This document shows positions 7,291 through 16,053 of a stretch of DNA of 64,000 bases, in pieces. The DNA comes from Nonomuraea roseoviolacea subsp. carminata (GTDB lineage: Bacteria > Actinomycetota > Actinomycetes > Streptosporangiales > Streptosporangiaceae). The notes under the pieces were generated by a model. That model made no database searches. It was not told the origin of the DNA and saw nothing but the letters and a program-made list of their open reading frames with translations. A program made the position numbers and the translations under genes. Every line of letters starts with the position of its first letter. The first letter of the stretch is position 1. Location: positions 7,725,001 through 7,789,000 of the forward strand of contig NZ_JAMZEC010000001.1 of NCBI RefSeq assembly GCF_024172185.1, in the 5' to 3' direction.

Positions 7291-9786
7291 TCAGCCGGCT
7301 TGACGCGGGCTCCAGGCGCGGATGATCTGCGCGCGCGAGGTGAAGCCGAGCTTGCGCAGGATGTTCTCCACGTGGTTCTCGGCGGTGCGCTGCGCGATCA
7401 CCAGCTCCTCGGCGATCTGCCGGTTGCTCAGCCCCCGCGCCACCAGCTCGGCGATCTCCCGCTCCCTGCGGGTGAGCAGCGCGGCGACCCCCGGCTCCTG
7501 CTCGGCGTCCCCGGCGTCGGGCGCCGGGCTCTCCTCCAGCGCGTACGCCGCGGCGGCGTCCAGCGTGAGCTCCGAGCCGCGCAGGAAGCCCGCGGCGAAC
7601 CGCTCGTCGCCCAGGTCGCGCCGCAGCCCCTCCTCGCACCGGTCGTGGAAGCGGGCCAGATGGCCGAGGCCCGACAGCGACGTCCCGATCGACCGCCACA
7701 CCATGTGGGCCGCGCCGAGCAGCTCTGCGGCGCGCGCCCGCCTGCCCTGTCCGGCCAGGATCCAGGCCAGCCCCTCCAGGCACTGGGCGAGCCCGAGGTG
7801 GTCGTGGCAGCGCACCTTCACCCGGATCGCGTCGCGCATCATGGAGACGGCCGCCTCCGCGTCGCCCCGCCGCCACCGGTCCAGGGCCACGATCCACAGC
7901 CCGTACGACACCGACCACTCGGCCCGCTCGCGCCTGGCGGTCTCCAGGGCCTCCTCGCACAGGCCCGGCGCGCGCGGGTCGTCCATGAACACGGCGGTCA
8001 TCGCGAGCTGGAGCAGCGTGACCCAGGCGTGCCCCCGGCAGCCCAGCGCCCGGCGCCGCGCCAGCGCCTCCTCCAGCAGGGCGAAGGCGCGCGGGAAGTC
8101 GCCCGCCAGCAGCGCCGCGAACCCGGAGATGTGCACCGCCCCCGCGAGCTGGGCCTCGTCGCCGAGCCGCTCCGACAGCGCCCGGCACTCCTCCAGCAGG
8201 GGCCGCGCGGCGGCCGCGTCGCCCCGCAGCAGCACGAGCCAGGCGTCCACCCAGAGCGCCTTGGCCCGCGCCGAGCCCGGCGCCGAGGGGGCCGCCAGGG
8301 CGCGTTCCAGCCAGTGGTGTCCCTCGCTCGGTGACGTCCAGGACAGCCGGTGGCTCCACATCGCGGCGCCGATCTCCAGCGCGGCCCACGCCTCGCCCGG
8401 CTCGCTCAGGCAGAACTCCAGCGCGGCCCGCACGTTCGCCTGCTCCTTGCGCAGCCGGCCCAGCCACTGCATCTGGTTCGCGCCGAACCACTCGTCCTCG
8501 GCCCTCGCGGCCAGCTCACGGCACCAGTCGCGGTGGCGCGCCCGCAGCTCCGCCCGCCCGCCCGCCTCGGCCAGCCGCTCCTCGCCGTACTGGCGCAGCG
8601 TCTCCAGCATCTCGTACCGGACGCCCCATCCGTCCTCCCCGCGCCGCACGACCGACTTGTCGACCAGCGCGTCCAGGACCTCCGGCACGGCCTCCCGGGG
8701 CAGGTCGGCCGAGTGGCACACCTCGGCCGCCGCCTCCGGGTCCCAGCCGCCGGAGAAGACCGACAGCCGCCGCCACAGGGCGCGCTCCTCGGGCGAGCAC
8801 AGGTCGTAGCTCCAGTCGACCAGCGCGCGCAGCGTCCGCTGGCGCGGCATCGCCACCCGCACGCCCTGCGTGAGCAGCCGGAACCGGTCGTCGATCCGGT
8901 CGAGGATCTGCTCGACCGACAGCGCCCGCATCCGCACCGCCGCCAGCTCGATGGCCAGCGGGATCCCGTCGAGCCGCCGGCACAGCCGGGTCACCGCCAC
9001 GCTGTTGCCCGCGTCGACCGTGAAGCCCGGCACCACGGCCGCCACCCGGTCGGCGAACAGGCTGACCGCCTCCGAGCCCACCTCCAGGGGCAGCTCCCGG
9101 CCCGCACCCGCCACCCGGCCGGGCCCCGGGCGGGACGCCGGGTCAGGCCCTGGGCGGGACACGGGGTCAGGCCCCGGGCGGGACGCGGGGTCCGGCTGGG
9201 CGGGCACCAGCCCGGCGGCCCCCGAGGCGGACCTTGCCCCCGGCCCCGAGCCCGCCCCGGCCCCCGGCCCGAGTTCAGCCCCGGGCTCGGCCGGCACCGC
9301 CAGCGGCGGGACCTCCAGCAGGCTCTCGCCCGGCACGTGCAGCGGCTGCCGGCTGGTCGCGACGATCCGCAGACCGGCCGCGGCGGCGAGCAGCTCGGTC
9401 ACCAGGGCGGCGCACGCCGGCACCAGGTGCTCGCAGTTGTCGAGCACCAGCAGCATCCGCCTGCCGCGCAGGTGCTCGCGCAGCCCCTCCAGATCGTGCC
9501 GGTGGCACCCGATGGTCTGCGCCACCGTCCCCGCGAGCAGCTCCCCGGCCGCCAGGGGCGCGAGGTCGGCCAGCCACACCCCGTGGGGATGGCCGCGCGC
9601 CACCTCCGCGGCCAGCCGCAGCGCCAGCCTCGTCTTGCCGACCCCGCCCACCCCGGTCAGCGTCAGCAGCCGACCGGCCGACAGCAGCCGCCTGGCCTCG
9701 GCCAGCTCCTGGCGGCGTCCCACGAAGCTGGTCAGCTCGGCCGGCAGGTTCCCCTCGGCCCGGCGCGTCGTGGCCCCCGCGGTCAT
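7291..9786 (-). CDS. LuxR-family transcriptional regulator with NB-ARC-like ATPase and TPR region
   Basis: 831 residues. An N-terminal STAND/NB-ARC-like ATPase carries TFVG-type entry FVGRRQELAEARRLL, Walker A GVGGVGKT and Walker B MLLVLDNCEH, then IVATSRQPL. A helical TPR-like middle follows (about 400-750). The C-terminus is a LuxR helix-turn-helix: LLTRREREIAELVARGLSNR, then IAEELVIAQRTAENHV. Such proteins act as ATP-switched activators of secondary metabolism or transport genes. A Pro/Gly repeat linker follows the ATPase core. It begins ATGA over the stop of the HTH-less paralogue, so the two are co-translated. The sugar ABC operon lies directly downstream on the same strand, a possible target. 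Confidence 0.88.
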   Translation of the reverse strand: MTAGATTRRAEGNLPAELTSFVGRRQELAEARRLLSAGRLLTLTGVGGVGKTRLALRLAAEVARGHPHGVWLADLAPLAAGELLAGTVAQTIGCHRHDLEGLREHLRGRRMLLVLDNCEHLVPACAALVTELLAAAAGLRIVATSRQPLHVPGESLLEVPPLAVPAEPGAELGPGAGAGSGPGARSASGAAGLVPAQPDPASRPGPDPVSRPGPDPASRPGPGRVAGAGRELPLEVGSEAVSLFADRVAAVVPGFTVDAGNSVAVTRLCRRLDGIPLAIELAAVRMRALSVEQILDRIDDRFRLLTQGVRVAMPRQRTLRALVDWSYDLCSPEERALWRRLSVFSGGWDPEAAAEVCHSADLPREAVPEVLDALVDKSVVRRGEDGWGVRYEMLETLRQYGEERLAEAGGRAELRARHRDWCRELAARAEDEWFGANQMQWLGRLRKEQANVRAALEFCLSEPGEAWAALEIGAAMWSHRLSWTSPSEGHHWLERALAAPSAPGSARAKALWVDAWLVLLRGDAAAARPLLEECRALSERLGDEAQLAGAVHISGFAALLAGDFPRAFALLEEALARRRALGCRGHAWVTLLQLAMTAVFMDDPRAPGLCEEALETARRERAEWSVSYGLWIVALDRWRRGDAEAAVSMMRDAIRVKVRCHDHLGLAQCLEGLAWILAGQGRRARAAELLGAAHMVWRSIGTSLSGLGHLARFHDRCEEGLRRDLGDERFAAGFLRGSELTLDAAAAYALEESPAPDAGDAEQEPGVAALLTRREREIAELVARGLSNRQIAEELVIAQRTAENHVENILRKLGFTSRAQIIRAWSPRQAG
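9124..9195. repeat. In-frame 24-bp tandem repeat (3 copies)
   Basis: Three 24-bp units at 9124-9147, 9148-9171 and 9172-9195 encode the repeated octapeptide SRPGPDPA/V in a linker after the ATPase core of the LuxR regulator. Confidence 0.8.
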
Positions 9787-11882
9787 CTCGGCCGTCCCGT
9801 GCCCTCCCGGACCAGCGCGGAGCCGGCCCGGCGCGGGTCCGCGAGCAGCCGCGGGTCGAGGCCCAGCCGGACGCCCTCGCGGAAGGCCGCCTCGTACGCC
9901 CGGACGCCGAGCGCCCGGCGGGCCCGCGCCGCGCACTGCTCGTGCCACGGCGCGTGGTACGACAGCCGGTTCGGCGAGGCGTCCACGGCCTGCCAGAGGG
10001 CGTGCGCGGCGCCCAGCAGGCCGGCGGCCCGCTCGTGGTCGCCGTGGGCGCCGGCCGCCCACGCCAGCACCTCCACGCACTGCGTCAGGCACCACTTGTC
10101 GTCGATGTCGCAGGTGAAGCCGGCCGCCTCGCCCACGAGCGTCTCGGCCCGGCGCAGGTCGCCGAGGTTCCACAGCGCGATGCCGAGCACGAGCTGGGCG
10201 TACCCGCGGGTCACGGGCGCCCGGTGCGCCTCGCACAGCTCCAGCATCTCCTCGCCGTACGCCGCCGCCAGCCGCGGGTTCTGGCTCGCGCCGTACGCCG
10301 CCGCGTAGTACAGGCTGAACACCACCCCGTCGAGGTCGGCCGCGGACCGGTGCAGGGCCAGCGCCTCCTCCAGCAGGGCGAGCCCGCGCTCGGGCTCGCC
10401 GGTGGAGTACGCGGCCACTCCGGAGGTCCGCACGGCGTACGGCAGCACGTCGGCGAGGTCCTCGCGCCGGCTCAGGGCGCGGCACTCCGCCAGCCGGGGC
10501 GCCGCCGCGGCGGGGTCGCCCTGGCGCAGCGCCAGCATGCTGTACACCCACAGCGCCGTCGCCCGGCCCCGGCCCGGCGCGGGCACGCGTTCCAGGCCGC
10601 GTTCCAGCCAGTACCGGCCCTCGGTCGCCGCCCCGGACAGCAGCCAGAACGACCACAGCTCCGCGGCCATCTCCAGCCCCACGGCGGGCGGCCCCGCCCC
10701 GCCCAGGCACAGCTCGATCGCGGCGCGCACGTTGGGCAGCTCCCGGCGCAGCAGCCGGTAGCGTTCGAGCTGCTCGGGGACCGTCTCGTGGATCCGGTTG
10801 CGGACCACGAGGTCGTGGTGGCAGGCGATGAAGCGCTCGCGCAGCTCCCGTTCCTCCTCGCCGGTCAGCCGGTCGTAGCCGTAGGCGCGGATGGTGTCGA
10901 GCATGCGGTACCTGACGCCGCCCTCGGCCCGCTCGCCGAGCAGGATCGACTTGTCCACCAGCCCGGCGACCAGGTCGAGCACCTCGGCCGGGTCCACCTC
11001 GCCGCCGGAGCACACGGTCTCGGCCGTCTCCAGCCCGGCCCCTCCGGGGAACATCGCCAGCCGGGCCCAGAGCCGCTGCTCGCCCGGCGAGCACAGCCGG
11101 TAGCTCCACTCCATGGTCGCGCCCAGCGTCCGCTGCCGGGGCGGCAGCGGAGGCGGCGGCGTCCCCGACGTGAGGTCCCCGTCGCCGAGGGGGTCGTCCA
11201 GCTCGCTCACCAGCCGCTCCAGCGACACCGCGCGCAGCCGGGCCGCCGCCAGCTCGATCGCCAGGGGCAGCCCGTCGAGGCGCCGCGCCAGCCACGCGAC
11301 GTCCGCCGCGTTCTCCCGGGTCAGCTCGAAGCCGCGCGACGCGCCGGCCGCGCGGTCGGCGAACAGCCGCACGGCGTCGTGCCGGGCGATGACGTGCGGC
11401 GGCAGCCCCGGGTCGGGAACCGGCAGCGACTGCACGGTGAGCACCTGCTCGCCGTACACGCCGAGCCGTTGCCGGCTCGTGGCGAGGACCCGCAGCTTCG
11501 GCGCCTCGCGCAGCAGCCGGGACACGAACCGGGCGCACTCCTCCAGCAGGTGCTCGCAGTTGTCGAGCACGAGCAGCATCCGCCGCTCGGCCAGGTGGTC
11601 GACCAGCAGCGTCATGGGGTCGGACTCGCCGTCGCGCAGCCCCAGGTCGGTCGCGACGCTGGCCGCCAGCAGCTCGCCGGCCTCCAGCGTGGCCAGCTCG
11701 ACGACCTCGACGCCGTCGCGGTACGCGCCGCGCAGCGCGTCGGCCACCCGCAGCGCCAGGCGGCTCTTGCCGACGCCGCCCGTGCCGGTCAGCGTGAGCA
11801 GCCGCGCCCGCGCCAGCGCCTTGCGGGCCGCGGCCACCTCGTGCCGGCGGCCGACGAACGTGGACTCGCACACCATGGCCAT
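9783..11882 (-). CDS. NB-ARC/TPR STAND ATPase, paralogue of the LuxR regulator but lacking an HTH
   Basis: 699 residues. The same architecture as the downstream gene up to the TPR region: FVGRRHEVAAARKAL, Walker A GTGGVGKS, MLLVLDNCEHLLEECARFV, RQRTLGATMEWSY, then helical repeats. It ends after LGLDPRLLADPRRAGS with no LuxR or other DNA-binding motif. It presumably acts through protein contact, possibly with its co-translated paralogue. ATG at 11882 follows GGTGGAG and gives MAMVCESTFVGRR; the upstream extension is low-complexity. The four-base ATGA overlap with the LuxR gene argues for a fixed ratio of the two. Confidence 0.85.
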   Translation of the reverse strand: MAMVCESTFVGRRHEVAAARKALARARLLTLTGTGGVGKSRLALRVADALRGAYRDGVEVVELATLEAGELLAASVATDLGLRDGESDPMTLLVDHLAERRMLLVLDNCEHLLEECARFVSRLLREAPKLRVLATSRQRLGVYGEQVLTVQSLPVPDPGLPPHVIARHDAVRLFADRAAGASRGFELTRENAADVAWLARRLDGLPLAIELAAARLRAVSLERLVSELDDPLGDGDLTSGTPPPPLPPRQRTLGATMEWSYRLCSPGEQRLWARLAMFPGGAGLETAETVCSGGEVDPAEVLDLVAGLVDKSILLGERAEGGVRYRMLDTIRAYGYDRLTGEEERELRERFIACHHDLVVRNRIHETVPEQLERYRLLRRELPNVRAAIELCLGGAGPPAVGLEMAAELWSFWLLSGAATEGRYWLERGLERVPAPGRGRATALWVYSMLALRQGDPAAAAPRLAECRALSRREDLADVLPYAVRTSGVAAYSTGEPERGLALLEEALALHRSAADLDGVVFSLYYAAAYGASQNPRLAAAYGEEMLELCEAHRAPVTRGYAQLVLGIALWNLGDLRRAETLVGEAAGFTCDIDDKWCLTQCVEVLAWAAGAHGDHERAAGLLGAAHALWQAVDASPNRLSYHAPWHEQCAARARRALGVRAYEAAFREGVRLGLDPRLLADPRRAGSALVREGTGRPR

Positions 11883-12104
11883 GCCTGCTCCACCGGCCGT
11901 GCCCCCGTGGGCGCCTCCTCGCGCCTCTCGACCTGCGGAAACACAGACCGATGTCCCCAGCCTAGGCCCCCGCCGCCGTGGCCGCCCGCCGCCACCCCCT
12001 CCGGCGGCGGCCCGGGTCCCCGGAAGGGCCAACGGCCGCCCCGGATCCGGCAAAGGCGGGATTGGACCCGTGGCGGCCCGGCCAGCGACGTGGGGGAGGA
12101 ATCG

Positions 12105-12188
12105 ATGCCGAAGCCCAGGATCGTGGTGGTCGGGGCCGAGCAGCTCGGCATCGACCCGCCCCAGGACGCGCGGACGACCGCGCCCTGA
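12105..12188 (+). pseudogene. 27-residue ORF resembling the truncated start of a Rossmann-fold oxidoreductase
   Basis: A strong ribosome site (GGGGGAGGA, spacing 4) precedes an ATG. The peptide begins MPKPRIVVVGAEQLG, matching the first beta strand of NAD(P)/FAD oxidoreductases (usually MxKPRIVVVGAGFAG) but breaking exactly at the glycine motif, then stopping after 27 codons. The simplest reading is a decayed or deleted gene of which only the start survives. A genuine small peptide is possible. It sits between the divergent NB-ARC gene and the convergent sigma gene. Confidence 0.45.
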
Positions 12189-12210
12189 ACGCGGCCCCCT
12201 CCCCGCAGGC

Positions 12211-13089
12211 TCAGCCGATCAGGCCCGCCAGGTCGAGGGCCTCCAGACGCTCGGGGTCGGCGAGGACGTCGATGGCGGTGACGAGGCCGCCGACGATCGT
12301 GAAGCTGTGCAGCGACACGGCGCGGCCGTCCACCAGGTTGACGAATCCCGCCGAGCCGTTGACCAGCACGTGCCGACCGGTCTGGCCCGGCCGCCGGTAG
12401 ATCAGCGCCCCCTTGGCGACGTTCGCAGCGCCCCGCACCTCGGTGACGCCGCCCGGCGCGCCCAGGTCGGCGCGCGCCACGACGTCCGGGTGGAGCACCG
12501 CGACCAGCGCCTCGAAGTCCCCGTCGCGCGCCGCCGCCTGGAACGCCTCCACCACCCGCCGCTGGCGCGCCAGGTCGGGGTCGGGCCGCGGCGCGGTGCC
12601 CCGCACGCGGCGGCGCGCCCGGCTGGCGAGCTTCCTGGCCGCCGCCGGCGTGCGCTCCACCAGCGGGCCGATCTCCTCGAACGGCACGCCGAACATGTCG
12701 TGCAGCACGAACGCCAGCCGCTCGGCCGGCGCCAGCGACTGCAGCACGACCAGCAGCGCCAGCCCCACCGAGTCGGCCACCAGTGCCTCGTGCTCGGGAT
12801 CGCCGCCGTCGGCGAGGCTCACCACCGGGTCCGGCAGGTGCACGCCCACCCCGTCCTCGCGCCGCGCCTGCCGCGAGCGCAGCATGTCGATGCAGATCCG
12901 GCCGACGACCGTGGTCAGCCAGCCGGCCAGGTTGTCCACGCCGTCGGCGCCGGAACGGCTCAGCCGCAGCCACGCCTCCTGGACGGCGTCGTCGGCCTCG
13001 CTCAGGGAGCCGAGCATCCGGTAGGCCACCGCCCGCAGGCGCGCGCGGTGCTCCTCGAACCGGCCGGCCAGGAAATCGTGGTCGTTCAT
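12211..13089 (-). CDS. ECF41-type RNA polymerase sigma factor (SigJ-like) with C-terminal SnoaL-like domain
   Basis: 292 residues. Sigma region 2 is at 5-75 (RLRAVAYRMLGSLSEADDAV) and region 4 at about 110-165 (LAPAERLAFVLHDMFGVPFEEI). A SnoaL-like extension spans 175-285 and includes NGSAGFVN, the counterpart of the NGxPG block of ECF41 factors, which lack a separate anti-sigma factor and are tuned by this domain. ATG at 13089 follows GGAGG. ECF41 genes usually sit beside a redox enzyme gene; here the divergent neighbour is a MarR regulator, and a UvrA-like gene lies beyond. Confidence 0.88.
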   Translation of the reverse strand: MNDHDFLAGRFEEHRARLRAVAYRMLGSLSEADDAVQEAWLRLSRSGADGVDNLAGWLTTVVGRICIDMLRSRQARREDGVGVHLPDPVVSLADGGDPEHEALVADSVGLALLVVLQSLAPAERLAFVLHDMFGVPFEEIGPLVERTPAAARKLASRARRRVRGTAPRPDPDLARQRRVVEAFQAAARDGDFEALVAVLHPDVVARADLGAPGGVTEVRGAANVAKGALIYRRPGQTGRHVLVNGSAGFVNLVDGRAVSLHSFTIVGGLVTAIDVLADPERLEALDLAGLIG

Positions 13090-13154
13090 CGGTCACATCC
13101 TCCACTCACGGATTCGCTCACCGGCATGACGGGTGGGGCGAAGCCGATGTGACC

Positions 13155-13190
13155 GATGCATCAAATAAGATGCATCTGTTCTGATGTATT
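13155..13190. promoter_or_regulatory. Paired GATGCATC palindromes, candidate operator
   Basis: GATGCATC occurs at 13155-13162 and again at 13169-13176, separated by AAATAA, with a weaker GATGTATT at 13183-13190. Each octamer is self-complementary. They lie in the 109-bp region between the divergent sigma and MarR genes, the last about 8 bases before the MarR ATG, and form an AT-rich island. The likely ligand is the adjacent MarR protein, by position only. Confidence 0.55.
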
Positions 13191-13198
13191 GTGGCGGC

Positions 13199-13651
13199 AT
13201 GAACGCGGTGGACCTGTTCCTGCTGGGGCGGACGCTCATGAAGATCGGCGAGGAGGCCATGCCGACCGAGGGCATCGGCCCCCAGACGACGAGCGTGCGC
13301 ACCGTCCTCATCGTCGTGAGCGACGTCCGCGGCCATCCGGAGACCTCGGTCGGCGAGATCGTCGCCCGCACCGGGCTGCCGCAGAGCGCCGTGTCGGCCG
13401 CCGTGGCCCGCCTGCGCGAGGCGGGCGCCGTGGTCACCGAGCCCGACGCCCGCGACCGGCGCAGGACCGTGATCAGGCACGCGCCGCGGATCTCCGAGCG
13501 CGTCGCCGCGGCGCGCTCGGCGTCCATCGAGGACGCGCTGGCCGCCGCGCTGGGCGGCGCCGACGCCGCCGCGGTCGCCGAGGTCACGGCCCTGCTGGAG
13601 GCCCTGGCCGCCCGCCTCGGCCCCGACGCGCTCACCCGCCTCAGGCCGTGA
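13199..13651 (+). CDS. MarR-family winged-helix regulator
   Basis: 150 residues. The winged helix spans about 45-110 (VGEIVARTGLPQSAVSAAVA, then EAGAVVTEPDARDRRRTVI, the wing with the usual D-RRR signature). Helical dimerisation ends flank it. ATG at 13199 (MNAVDLFLLG) is preferred to an in-frame ATG at 13184, which lies inside the candidate operator. It is divergent from the ECF41 sigma gene and about 95 bases before the UvrA-like gene on the same strand, either of which it may control. The ligand is unknown. Confidence 0.82.
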   Translation: MNAVDLFLLGRTLMKIGEEAMPTEGIGPQTTSVRTVLIVVSDVRGHPETSVGEIVARTGLPQSAVSAAVARLREAGAVVTEPDARDRRRTVIRHAPRISERVAAARSASIEDALAAALGGADAAAVAEVTALLEALAARLGPDALTRLRP

Positions 13652-13723
13652 CGCGGTTTTGAAGGTCGGCCGCGCGTCCCTCCTGCTGCCGAGGGCTGAT
13701 CGCGGCCGAAGTCTCAAACGGTG

Positions 13724-13743
13724 CTTCAATGACACACTTGAAG
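13724..13743. promoter_or_regulatory. Inverted repeat CTTCAA-N8-TTGAAG before the UvrA-like gene
   Basis: A perfect 6-bp inverted repeat with 8-base spacer ends two bases before the ATG at 13746. A further TTGAAG occurs at 13657-13662, about 65 bases upstream. Repressor binding here would cover the ribosome site and start codon region. No GGAGG is visible, so the gene may have a short or no leader. Confidence 0.45.
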
Positions 13744-13745
13744 CC

Positions 13746-16022
13746 ATGCATTCCCCCCTCCTCAGCACGCAGGCCGCCGACAGCCACGACGTCATCCAGG
13801 TGCGCGGCGCCCGGGAGAACAACCTGGCGGGTGTCTCGCTCGACATCCCCAAACGGCGTCTGACCGTCTTCACCGGCGTCTCGGGCTCCGGCAAGTCCTC
13901 GCTCGTCTTCGACACCATCGCGGCGGAGTCGCGCCGGCTCATCAACGAGACCTACACCGCGTTCGTGCAGAACTTCATGCCCTCCCAGGCCCGGCCGGAC
14001 GTCGACGCGCTGCGCAACCTCAGCGCGGCGATCATCGTGGACCAGGAGCGGATGGGCGCCAATGTCCGCTCCACCGTCGGCACCGCCACCGACTGCCACA
14101 CCATGCTGCGGATCATGTTCAGCCGCCTCGGCGTCCCGCACGCCGGGCCGCCCTTCGCCTTCAGCTTCAACCGGGCCGAGGGCATGTGCCCGGCCTGCGA
14201 GGGAATCGGCAAGGCGTCCGAGATCGACGTGGACGAGCTGGTGGACCGCGACCTGTCCCTGAACGACGGGGCGATCAAGGTGCCGGGCTTCGCCAAGGAC
14301 ACGTGGTACTGGCAGCTCATGGCGAACTCCGGCCTGTACGACCCCGCAGCCAGGCTGCGCGACTACACCCCCGAGCAGTGGGAGGACTTCCTCCACAAGC
14401 CCGCCACCAAGATCAGGATGGGCTCCGGCACGTTCACCTACGAAGGGCTCGTCACCAAGGTCCGGCGGCTCTACCTGGCCAAGGAGCGCGAGTCGATGCA
14501 GCCGGCGGCGCGCGCCTTCGCCGACCGGGCGGTCAAGCTCGCCCCGTGCGGCGCCTGCGGCGGCACCCGCCTCAACGAGACGGCCCGCTCCAGCCTCGTC
14601 GCCGGCCGCAGCATCACCGACTGCTCGGCCATGCAGATCGACGAGCTCGCCGCGTTCGTCCGCGGGATCGGGGACGCCTCGGTCAAGCCGCTCCTCGACA
14701 CCCTGCTGGAGACGCTCGACTCGCTCGTCGAGATCGGCCTCGGCTACCTCAGCCTCGACCGGGAGTCCTCCACCCTGTCCGGCGGCGAGTCCCAGCGCGT
14801 CAAGATGGTGCGCCACCTCACCTCCAGCCTCAGCGACGTCACCTACGTCTTCGACGAGCCGACCGCCGGGCTGCACCCCCACGACATCCAGCGCATGAAC
14901 GGCCTGCTGCTGCGGCTGCGCGACAAGGGCAACACGGTGCTCGTCGTCGAGCACAAGCCGGAGACCATCGCCATCGCCGACCACGTGGTGGACCTCGGCC
15001 CCGGCGCCGGCACCCAGGGCGGCCGGCTCTGCTACACCGGCGACCTGGCCGGGCTGCGCGCCTCCGGCACCCTCACCGGCCGCTACCTCGACCACCGGGC
15101 CAAGATCCGCGAGGACGTCCGCCGTCCCACCGGCCACCTCGCCGTGCGCGGCGCCACCCTGCACAACCTGCGGGACGTCAGCGCCGACATCCCGCTCGGC
15201 GTGCTCACGGTCGTGACCGGCGTCGCCGGCTCGGGCAAGAGCTCGCTCATCCACGGGTACGTCGCGGGGCGCGAGGGCGTCGTGGTCGCCGACCAGTCGC
15301 CGATCCGCGGGTCGCGCCGCAGCAACCCGGCCACCTACACCGGCCTGCTCGACCCGGTGCGGGCGGCGTTCGCCAAGGCCAACGGGGTGAAGGCGAGCCT
15401 GTTCAGCGCCAACTCCGAGGGCGCGTGCCCGGCCTGCAAGGGCATCGGGCTCGTCTACACCGACCTGGCGATGATGGCCGAGGTGGCGTCGGTGTGCGAG
15501 GAGTGCGAGGGGCGGCGCTTCACGCCCGAGGTGCTGACGTACCGGCTGCGGGGGCGCACCATCAGCGAGGTGCTGGCCATGCCGGTGGCGGAGGCGCGGG
15601 AGTTCTTCGGCTCCGGTCAGGCGCGGGCCGTCCTCGACCGGCTCGCCGCCGTCGGCCTCGGCTACCTCGCGCTCGGCCAGCCGCTCACCACCCTGTCGGG
15701 CGGCGAGCGGCAGCGGCTCAAGCTGGCGGTCAACATGGCGCGCAACGGCACGACGTACGTCCTGGACGAGCCCACCACCGGCCTGCACCTCGCCGACGTC
15801 GACCAGTTGCTCGGGCTGCTGGACCGGCTGGTGGACGACGGCAACACGGTCATCGTCATCGAGCACCACCAGGCCGTCATGGCGCACGCCGACTGGATCA
15901 TCGACCTGGGGCCGGGGGCGGGCCACGACGGCGGCCGGGTCGTCTTCGCCGGCACCCCGTCCGAGCTGGTCGCCACGGGTACCTCCCTGACGGCGGAGCA
16001 CCTGCGGCTCTACGTGTCCTGA
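13746..16022 (+). CDS. UvrA-like ABC ATPase (UvrA2/drug-resistance class)
   Basis: 758 residues, shorter than housekeeping UvrA (about 950). Both ATPase halves are present: Walker A GVSGSGKSS and GVAGSGKSS, signatures STLSGGESQRVKM and TTLSGGERQRLKL, Walker B VFDEPTAGLHPHD and VLDEPTTGLHLAD. Zinc-finger cysteines appear as CPACEGIG, CGACGG, CPACKGIG and CEECEG. Short UvrA2 proteins of this type lack much of the UvrB-binding region and are associated with resistance to DNA-binding antibiotics such as daunorubicin (DrrC). The context with MarR and ECF41 genes fits a stress or drug response. Start ATG MHSPLL is the first in the conserved frame. Confidence 0.88.
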   Translation: MHSPLLSTQAADSHDVIQVRGARENNLAGVSLDIPKRRLTVFTGVSGSGKSSLVFDTIAAESRRLINETYTAFVQNFMPSQARPDVDALRNLSAAIIVDQERMGANVRSTVGTATDCHTMLRIMFSRLGVPHAGPPFAFSFNRAEGMCPACEGIGKASEIDVDELVDRDLSLNDGAIKVPGFAKDTWYWQLMANSGLYDPAARLRDYTPEQWEDFLHKPATKIRMGSGTFTYEGLVTKVRRLYLAKERESMQPAARAFADRAVKLAPCGACGGTRLNETARSSLVAGRSITDCSAMQIDELAAFVRGIGDASVKPLLDTLLETLDSLVEIGLGYLSLDRESSTLSGGESQRVKMVRHLTSSLSDVTYVFDEPTAGLHPHDIQRMNGLLLRLRDKGNTVLVVEHKPETIAIADHVVDLGPGAGTQGGRLCYTGDLAGLRASGTLTGRYLDHRAKIREDVRRPTGHLAVRGATLHNLRDVSADIPLGVLTVVTGVAGSGKSSLIHGYVAGREGVVVADQSPIRGSRRSNPATYTGLLDPVRAAFAKANGVKASLFSANSEGACPACKGIGLVYTDLAMMAEVASVCEECEGRRFTPEVLTYRLRGRTISEVLAMPVAEAREFFGSGQARAVLDRLAAVGLGYLALGQPLTTLSGGERQRLKLAVNMARNGTTYVLDEPTTGLHLADVDQLLGLLDRLVDDGNTVIVIEHHQAVMAHADWIIDLGPGAGHDGGRVVFAGTPSELVATGTSLTAEHLRLYVS

Positions 16023-16030
16023 CCCGAGGC

Positions 16031-16053
16031 GAGCCCCACCCGCCCCGGGGCTC
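16031..16053. terminator. Hairpin between convergent UvrA-like and small-peptide genes
   Basis: GAGCCCC (16031-16037) pairs with GGGGCTC (16047-16053) across nine bases. It lies between stop codons at 16022 and 16052 and overlaps the latter, consistent with a bidirectional terminator. Confidence 0.45.

Noticed and set aside
8350..12188. Several 400-980-codon plus-strand open frames opposite the NB-ARC genes
   Set aside because: Stop codons are rare in antisense frames of GC-rich genes. The minus-strand proteins have Walker and HTH motifs; these have only low-complexity Arg/Pro/Gly.
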